Below, piece after piece: positions 60,001 to 64,000 of a stretch of 64,000 nt of DNA. The DNA comes from Diplonema japonicum (taxonomy: Eukaryota > Euglenozoa > Diplonemea > Diplonemida > Diplonemidae): NCBI GenBank assembly GCA_964019335.1, contig OZ025651.1, positions 62,001-126,000 of the forward strand, in the 5' to 3' direction. Within the stretch, counting starts at the first letter, position 1, and the number at the start of each line of letters is the position of its first letter. The notes beneath the pieces are model-generated. The model did no database searches, was not told where the DNA came from, and saw only the letters and a list, made by a program, of their open reading frames with translations. The position numbers and the translations under genes were made by a program.

Positions 60001-62852
60001 GGCATCGGATGGATGGTCAAATCGCCTGTTATAGGATGGATGGTGGGGAGGGAAGTAAACTTGGCTGCGTCTGCAGGGTCAGTGTAGTTCACCCTGAACC
60101 ACGCCGTCTGCGGGTTATTGGCATCATTGTTTGGTTGGTCTCCCTTAGACCCGCTCCATGGACCCGCACTGATAGAGGTTGCCCAGGAAACAATCACGTT
60201 GCTTCCGGAGTCTTCAATAATCTGTACAACCCCCTTGTCGGAGAAGCTGGGTTTCTTGTTGACGTCAAGGACTTCGATGCGGAGGAGGTTGCACGAGGCG
60301 ACCCTGCGCCGCACGCTCCCGTCCACGTCCTGCCCGCTGTCCCACAGCTGCACCTCTACTGTGGCCACACCTTCCGCGTCTCGCAGGGGCTCGAACTTAA
60401 GATCAGCCACTGTACTGCCTTGCACATAATCGACCAGTGGCTGCGTGGAAAACAGGCCTTCGTTGTCGTTGAAAACACGGAACTCAAGATTTTCTAAAGC
60501 TTCAAATGGTCCAGCTGAGATGTTAAGCCCCCAGCCTGCCACTGTCACAGGCCCAGCGTCTTCCTGCACCACAATGGTTCTATTTGTGCAGTTGAATGAA
60601 GGTGGGTCGTTCTCGGGCACCACCTCTATGACAAGCGACGACGCCACTGACCTGCACCACTCTGATTCCCCAGGGCAGATCTCCGTGGGCTGCGGTACAC
60701 CACTAGGCGACCCACTGTCCACTAACCACACTTCAAACACAGCTGTCCCCCATGCGTTAGGTGCGAGGTTGAAGGTTAGCCGTCCATTGGGGTCAATGTA
60801 AGGCCCATGGGTGAACATCGCGCTGGAATTCACACCAGTCCCGTTCAGCGACCGCAGGCGGAACTCCCTGCTCTGCGTCATGCTATCGCTGCGGCCGGGA
60901 CCCTCGCTATCTGTGATACTCGTTGCCCAGACTTCTGAATACCCCGCAAAACCAGGCCCTGCAACCCACATCATCGACATCGGCAGGTACACCTGTGCAA
61001 GCTCCTCTGACACACGAACACTTCCGCTAGCTGCAAAAGCTGGTGGCAACGGACACACTGAAACTCTGCCCACAGCCACCCCCGCACCCATCCCGGCGCT
61101 GGAATAGTCGATTCCATTGTTGCATGTACAGGTGAAGTCCTGCTGAGCTCCAGTAGACATGTCCGGGTCGTTGCACAACTGCCCTGCAGCAGCACATGCA
61201 TCCACCGCACAGTCATCGCACTGAGCGGCAGGTGCTGCGGTGCCCGTCCCTCCGTTGTTGTCGCAAGTGCACAGGTAGTTCCCTTGAGTAGCCGGGGATG
61301 TATTTGGGTCACTGCACGTCTGCCCCACACCACAAATAGCAGCGTTCATGGCGCAGTCGTCACACGTCGCAGCAGGAGAGCCAACGGAAGTAGCACCAGT
61401 TACGTCACAGGTGCAGACATAGTTGAGCTGGCTTGCTGGCAAACCTCCATCAGGGTCCATGCATGTTTGCCCTGCACCACAGGGGAATGCTGCACAGTCG
61501 TCGCAATCAGTGCCCGTTGGTGCCGCATTGGCAGCTGGCGCCGCCAGATTGGCGTTGTTGTTACACACGCATTCAAAGTTACTCTGCTGTCCTGGATCAC
61601 CGTTGTCAGGATCTCTGCAATACGACACGGAGCCGCACGCAGCAGTGCCTGTCGTTGCTGCCGCAGCACAATCGTCACAGAATGCAGGAGGTGTGCCTGA
61701 CCCGCCGCCGTTAGCGCAGACACACGTGAAGGTGCCTTGGGCCGTCACACTAGGGTCAGGATCGCTGCATGTCCATCTCGCGGGCATCACAGCATCAGTA
61801 CATGCAAGGGCACCTGCAGACCCAGCAGCACAGTCATCACACAGCGGAGCAGCCTGCCTGCTTGCCCTTTGCCCGCCGTTGTTGCACACGCATACGAAGT
61901 TGTTGTTCAGCAAGTTGTCGCCGTCTGGCATCCCATCGTCGAAACACGTCTGGTGCGTACCGTCGCACGCCAAAGCACCTGCTTCGCCGTCTGCACAGTC
62001 CTGCCCCGCGACGACCCTGATGCTGAACGATACCGTCCCATCATCTGCAGTGGAGAGCGGGTCATCGGCGCTATCTAGCACTGTGCAGGTAACTAGTGTG
62101 GTGCCGACACGATTCCTTTCCGGAGTGAAAGTGAGGGCACCCGTTGCTGGGTTGATGGCAGGACCGCCCATGGCCGCAAAGAGGGCCGGGTTAGTTGGCA
62201 CGCAGATGATGCTTGCGATTGTTTGAGCAGCTTCTTGACCGAACGGTACAGTGCCAGCGATGGCCGGGGGAGGCCCTGCGGGGATGGGCACAGACAGCAA
62301 CGGAGTAGTCTGTGCACCTGCGTTCTCAGGGGCGGTGACGGGAGTTGCGGGAAGGCCTGTGGCAGAAGCAAGCGTGGGGAGGGGCGGGTTGTTCACTTCA
62401 TTGATGGTCAGCGTCGTGGTCTGCAGCGCACCCGCCTCACCAGCAGCGTCTCGAATCTGCACCTGGAACGTGACAACACCCGACGCATAAGGGGCAAGCT
62501 CGTAGGTGAGGGTCAAAGAGCACCCTGGCGCAGGGTCACAACCCACGGGCCCAGGTGCCCCAGCAGGTGAAGCGCCTCCCACAGGCACCGACACTGTAGG
62601 CGGGACTGTGAAGAAATTACTGTTTGGTGCAATATTCACCACCACGGCATCCGCAGCAGTCCCCGTGAACCCATCTGTTCCCATGTCTCCATCAAGAAGA
62701 GCTACAATAAAACCATTCACAGTCTGAACTCCTGCAGCCCCTTCACTGTTCACCAAATTCGTGGTCTGCGTAAAGCTCGGCACTATTGCTACCGCGACCT
62801 CAGGCCAGAACACTAAAGCGCATAAAAGGAGGACATGGCTCGGTGGAGCCAT
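54033..62852 (-). CDS. Giant single-pass surface protein, cadherin/NDPP repeats
   Basis: A single exon codes for 2939 residues. A signal peptide (1-22, VLLLCALVFW core) is followed by two cadherin-like units (to about 285). Then comes a Cys-rich array (290-610) of about eight units DDCA..C..DP...F.C.CNN. From about 640 to 2680 there are about sixteen repeats of 120-140 residues joined by VNDPP.F..G..V.V.ED.G linkers, as in cadherin-like tandem domains of bacterial and protist adhesins. A juxtamembrane domain (2680-2780) precedes one membrane span (YWVWILVGVACLMLLLCVVA) and an acidic tail of about 110 residues. Asp/Glu at the linkers suggests calcium binding. An adhesion or surface-coat role is inference. 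Start: ATG at 62852, with an acceptor candidate at 62890. Confidence 0.92.
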   Translation of the reverse strand: MAPPSHVLLLCALVFWPEVAVAIVPSFTQTTNLVNSEGAAGVQTVNGFIVALLDGDMGTDGFTGTAADAVVVNIAPNSNFFTVPPTVSVPVGGASPAGAPGPVGCDPAPGCSLTLTYELAPYASGVVTFQVQIRDAAGEAGALQTTTLTINEVNNPPLPTLASATGLPATPVTAPENAGAQTTPLLSVPIPAGPPPAIAGTVPFGQEAAQTIASIICVPTNPALFAAMGGPAINPATGALTFTPERNRVGTTLVTCTVLDSADDPLSTADDGTVSFSIRVVAGQDCADGEAGALACDGTHQTCFDDGMPDGDNLLNNNFVCVCNNGGQRASRQAAPLCDDCAAGSAGALACTDAVMPARWTCSDPDPSVTAQGTFTCVCANGGGSGTPPAFCDDCAAAATTGTAACGSVSYCRDPDNGDPGQQSNFECVCNNNANLAAPAANAAPTGTDCDDCAAFPCGAGQTCMDPDGGLPASQLNYVCTCDVTGATSVGSPAATCDDCAMNAAICGVGQTCSDPNTSPATQGNYLCTCDNNGGTGTAAPAAQCDDCAVDACAAAGQLCNDPDMSTGAQQDFTCTCNNGIDYSSAGMGAGVAVGRVSVCPLPPAFAASGSVRVSEELAQVYLPMSMMWVAGPGFAGYSEVWATSITDSEGPGRSDSMTQSREFRLRSLNGTGVNSSAMFTHGPYIDPNGRLTFNLAPNAWGTAVFEVWLVDSGSPSGVPQPTEICPGESEWCRSVASSLVIEVVPENDPPSFNCTNRTIVVQEDAGPVTVAGWGLNISAGPFEALENLEFRVFNDNEGLFSTQPLVDYVQGSTVADLKFEPLRDAEGVATVEVQLWDSGQDVDGSVRRRVASCNLLRIEVLDVNKKPSFSDKGVVQIIEDSGSNVIVSWATSISAGPWSGSKGDQPNNDANNPQTAWFRVNYTDPADAAKFTSLPTIHPITGDLTIHPMPDQNTFGGPVTLNVTLVDSLGLESDVHQLVVYITPVDDPPTFVPGPLRVTVGEGSGLYNETWARHISVGPMHESTGVGPEYEGQLPVFVTEVLSGAELFSLSPEMSPEGRLTFETFPEASGEATVRVTLYDRNPATGVLTAGATHVVTIAVLPVNDPPLVSITRSSLTVEKSAGPQTVQGMLHGLAPGPPDESHQTIRFDVFVNDSSLFADGGTPVVVYAGGSRADIQFEPTMSSTGTANVTVRVIDNGGVVNGGRDYTEAWFLITVTAFNNMPSFVRGADVTVLEDACNPDPCTFSNWAERVTPGLGEEGSQPVTFNVDVQDDNLFSAPLTIDPYDPSLVGVPGNTIGRLSISTASNASGASLASVTAYDNGVPRKSSPQQTFVVRILPVNDPPSFTPGPNLTVEECIPNTAQSCSYTHPGWAANISPGPPDESGQTITFIVDVSDPSLFTVPPTIDPVTGTLRYTLREYQNTAGRPLEMLVTACDTGGVQNGGIDCTRSVFSMTVGSVDSPPRFTPGEDVVVLEDEGIVRRLRWAANSSLGRTGGVTNTGRVVIGCTPDVPELFDGKPSVALPEGDLTFVTAENMHGKSAVTCAFGPTGTSGAQFIVTILPVNDAPRFTLRNLTVPITNITSNGVVLVTAEQTALFDPNLFWAQGVTGPSANVVPFPGVIPGTNMVPGASGSRGVVRQFTSNYVISGKDIVVLENWDGQHPGYLIRYVEPTSMTAGTADEDQVQNLSFEVTCDSNGLFSDGPKMTAGGLMMFSLMPKVSGNAFCSIVLVDDGGTERGGVKRSVPLTFGLLVLDVDNPPTFIRGPNIVVLEDQGAYRSSWATSVTSGAANEQQQVQLTFSNLTNVERSRFVSPPLFDPWPSPSVLSFTTAPDEFGEVTGVVQATDSGGAASEAVVVTINIIPVNDAPVFTMLTPKVTLPEDSGYYSNIGVADVAAGPGNEAEQQLRFEITPVGGETLQFAEIPRISLPTGLLTFLVEKDAWGTQQFRVCLHDNGGTSDGGVDSTCKDLTVQVLSVNDPPTAVTSGTITAHEDSGTVKIAKWLSVLNSGPANESPDPVAVVSTGCPSSPVLFSTQPVVSWPSGDVTFTVVPNAFGFVNCSVAIRDAGGVTAQIPLAIEVLNVNDPPTYSPLFTEVTWAEDGGRFERLFANKVSPGPSNENTQGISFVLTPVDARVSSTDGTGDPVRLYTASVDPYVGVSRLFAGGEEPTVTILNGESVLRFTPSADQYGTVVFRAVLQDTGGVSYNGKDSSDTVMVTINIFPVNDPPTANTTRSEVIVLEDQGAITIPGWAHSTPGALTENWQTVHYVVSWPVLNSGVFTKPPAVHGPSGDLLIDLTRDAHGEASFTVKAVDNGGTANGGVDESPVFSLKIIVRPVNDPPYVVFGNGAGVAEVPEDTELLISRFVKEISPGNGETSDQTVKVISTLPENSNLVDQITLFEDGGLYVRPQKDVSGETTAWATLKDNAGVANGGIDTSMVNFTVRVLPVNDPPEFDVFKNTVEVDEDCGLAEALGVVGNPVPGPADEAQQTVTYRTTVSNPSALQGLPVEVTPLGAMRFTPAADFNGEVTVNIQACDDGGSLNNGEPCSAFKPVLIKILPINDAPVFTPGPHDIHIPNNAQRYSKTWATGIAGGPAYENQQVEFKVRSVGNPGIFSPDGMPVMTANGTLLMTPNREGSGTSSVTVYLVDSEGLVSLDYVFYIHTYPGGAGPVVAVVDQDLDTFQNNDFEDKLESLMKLPSGCVDVLTTQPGSTRVQFAFVSCASSETPAQLTSRYLSAVTQTGSRLRADLFILDTYSESVGNNTEAVQPSSSSSASGVDYWVWILVGVACLMLLLCVVAAVLGRRFYLKSKRKQEQREKDAVGREGEPTQEHPSRYFSQPPSSSTLQTSNPIESTFAASSDPSNATLIAPHRSQPTVIDIEMSQPCAEWDEPEGEASEGKTSLSDTEPQEEESEADGVFDDSRSVQDLQLEEEEVIEVNVM

Positions 62853-62889
62853 TGCCCCCTGTGCCTTTGATTTGTAGTTTTTTTAGCGA

Positions 62890-62945
62890 CTAGCGAACAC
62901 TCCGAAAGAAAATAGGAACAAAAAGAAAACGGAAAAAAAAAAAGA
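62890..62945 (-). promoter_or_regulatory. Putative spliced-leader acceptor of giant surface gene
   Basis: The minus strand has a long tract (CTTCTTTTTTTTTTTCCG, then TTTTCTTTTTGTTCC and TTTTCTTTC) and then GTTCGCTAG ending at 62890. The leader to the ATG at 62852 is 37 nt. Position and composition match a trans-splice acceptor. Confidence 0.4.
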
Positions 62946-63068
62946 AGCAAAACACCATATAAATACCTCACTCCCTCCTCTGACTCGGGGGACAAAAAAA
63001 GTCATCTCAAAATATAAAAACATAAAAAAGAAAGCCGACCCCAACGCTCACTGCTCCCTTCATGTCTA

Positions 63069-64000
63069 TTATGCACCTGGAAGAGCAGCGAGTGCCTCAT
63101 CATCGCTGCCATAATCGGGATAGGGCAGGTCAGCTGAGACGGGCGGAGTGTAGACGCTTCGGGGTCGGTTTAAAGCTGGCTTGTCCATTCTGAAAGGAGA
63201 GGAATCAGTGAAGAGAGGCTGGCCGGCTGCGAAGGCTGCGAGGGCACCTGAGGAAGACGAGACGCGGGGGGAGGAGGTGTGCTGGATGAGCGCATCGAAG
63301 GCGGAAACAACATCCTCCTGCGGAGTGGGGGAGGGTGTCCTGGTGGTCAGCCCCACCCCCTCAACAGAGTCTGTGGGTGTCTTTGTCAGGATATCACTTG
63401 AGTACTCAGTTGGGAACACTGCAGGAGAAGACTCCGGCACCGGGGGAACCGCAGCCTGAACCTGAGCCTCAGAAGGAAGCACTTTCGGTGGAGGAGGCTC
63501 CATCACTGGCACTACTGGAGCCGTAACAACCTCAGGAGGAGGCTTCAGCACTGGCGCCACTGCAGCCGTAACAACCTCAGGAGGAGGCTTCAGCACTGGC
63601 ACCACTGCAGCCGTAACAACCTCAGGAGGAGGCTTCAGCACTGGCGCCACTGCAGCCGTAACAACCTCAGGAGGAGGCTCCAACACTGGAACTACCGGTG
63701 CCGGAACAACCTCAGGAGGCACCATCACTGGTGCCACTGGAGCCGGAACAACCTCCGGAAGAGGCTCCAACACTGGAGCCACGGAGTCCATCACAGGCGG
63801 AGGTTCCAGCACAGGAGCAACAGCAGACCCTAGAACTCCTACAACAGGAGGAGGCTCCAGCACTGGTAAAGGGGGAAGCTTACCACCCAAGTCAGGGGGC
63901 GGGGGCAGTGTGCTCACCCCAACATCGGTGGGCTTTGTGGGTGCTGCTGGGAGGTCGTCGGAGAGTTTCTTTCCTGCAACTCTCTCCTCCCGTTCCTCCT
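63069..64000 (-). CDS. Proline-rich repeat protein, N-terminus outside window
   Basis: The frame is open to the right edge of the window, so the 5' part is missing; a GTG at 63917 is internal, not a start. The visible part (about 310 residues) has tandem units of about 15-21 residues, PVLEPPPEVV..A.VA, repeated near-identically at 63500-63700, where the DNA repeats too. A Ser/Thr-rich part and a C-terminus with VSADLPYPDYGSDDEALAAL follow. It has low complexity and is probably disordered. I do not recognise it. It lies upstream of the giant surface gene on the same strand. Confidence 0.6.
   Translation of the reverse strand, partial: EEREERVAGKKLSDDLPAAPTKPTDVGVSTLPPPPDLGGKLPPLPVLEPPPVVGVLGSAVAPVLEPPPVMDSVAPVLEPLPEVVPAPVAPVMVPPEVVPAPVVPVLEPPPEVVTAAVAPVLKPPPEVVTAAVVPVLKPPPEVVTAAVAPVLKPPPEVVTAPVVPVMEPPPPKVLPSEAQVQAAVPPVPESSPAVFPTEYSSDILTKTPTDSVEGVGLTTRTPSPTPQEDVVSAFDALIQHTSSPRVSSSSGALAAFAAGQPLFTDSSPFRMDKPALNRPRSVYTPPVSADLPYPDYGSDDEALAALPGA

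Noticed and set aside
63915-63917. GTG as start of the proline-rich gene
   Set aside because: The frame stays open upstream to the window edge, so the gene is simply cut by the window.
1-64000. CRISPR arrays, rRNA, spliced-leader RNA genes
   Set aside because: No regularly spaced direct repeats with unique spacers, no rRNA-like sequence, and no repeat resembling a spliced-leader gene cluster was seen.

Overview
The window looks like nuclear DNA of a euglenozoan protist, most likely a diplonemid. Four lines of evidence lead there. (1) Essentially every convincing gene lies on the minus strand over the full 64 kb, as in a long polycistronic unit. (2) Several start codons are preceded by a pyrimidine tract, an AG and a short purine-rich leader, as expected for spliced-leader acceptors. 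(3) One protein has the N-terminal domain of BILBO1, the flagellar pocket collar protein known from kinetoplastids and relatives. (4) A few genes carry very short, canonical GT..AG introns (32-50 nt where well resolved), which argues against a trypanosomatid and fits a diplonemid. The species itself is inference. Spacers are full of A, T, G and C homopolymers.

Layout, by plus-strand coordinate (genes are read right to left): clathrin heavy chain in six exons (1.0-6.2 kb); a decayed, 5'-truncated non-LTR retrotransposon (6.3-8.3 kb); a short BILBO1-like EF-hand protein (8.3-9.2 kb); a 2.1 kb terminal-inverted-repeat element carrying tRNA-like arms (9.5-11.7 kb); an asymmetric PDR-type ABCG transporter (13.2-17.1 kb); a nicalin-like ER protein; a PhoPQ-activated-pathogenicity-related (PF10142-like) secreted protein; a PPR-PIN protein (20.6-23.0 kb); a RING-H2 protein; a mitochondrial carrier; a small hypothetical gene; an LRAT-like protein; VPS8 of the CORVET complex, with an inserted LamG-like domain and a C-terminal RING (30.1-36.1 kb); a syntaxin-5-like Qa-SNARE; a 4 kb repeat island with SINE-like copies and two adjoining TIR elements (37-41.3 kb); an F-box/LRR-like protein; a PH-like/MYND protein; a 3.7 kb homopolymer-rich spacer with another SINE-like copy; an acidic hypothetical protein; a small EF-hand protein; an OGFr-domain protein; a SCYL2-like pseudokinase; a 2939-residue single-exon surface protein with about 16 cadherin/NDPP-type repeats (54.0-62.9 kb); and the 3' part of a proline-rich repeat protein that runs off the right edge.

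Many products act in membrane traffic: clathrin heavy chain, SCYL2-like (with a possible clathrin or adaptor-binding tail), VPS8, syntaxin-5, and nicalin in the ER. In a polycistronic unit this need not mean co-regulation. I found no CRISPR array, rRNA, confident tRNA or spliced-leader RNA gene.
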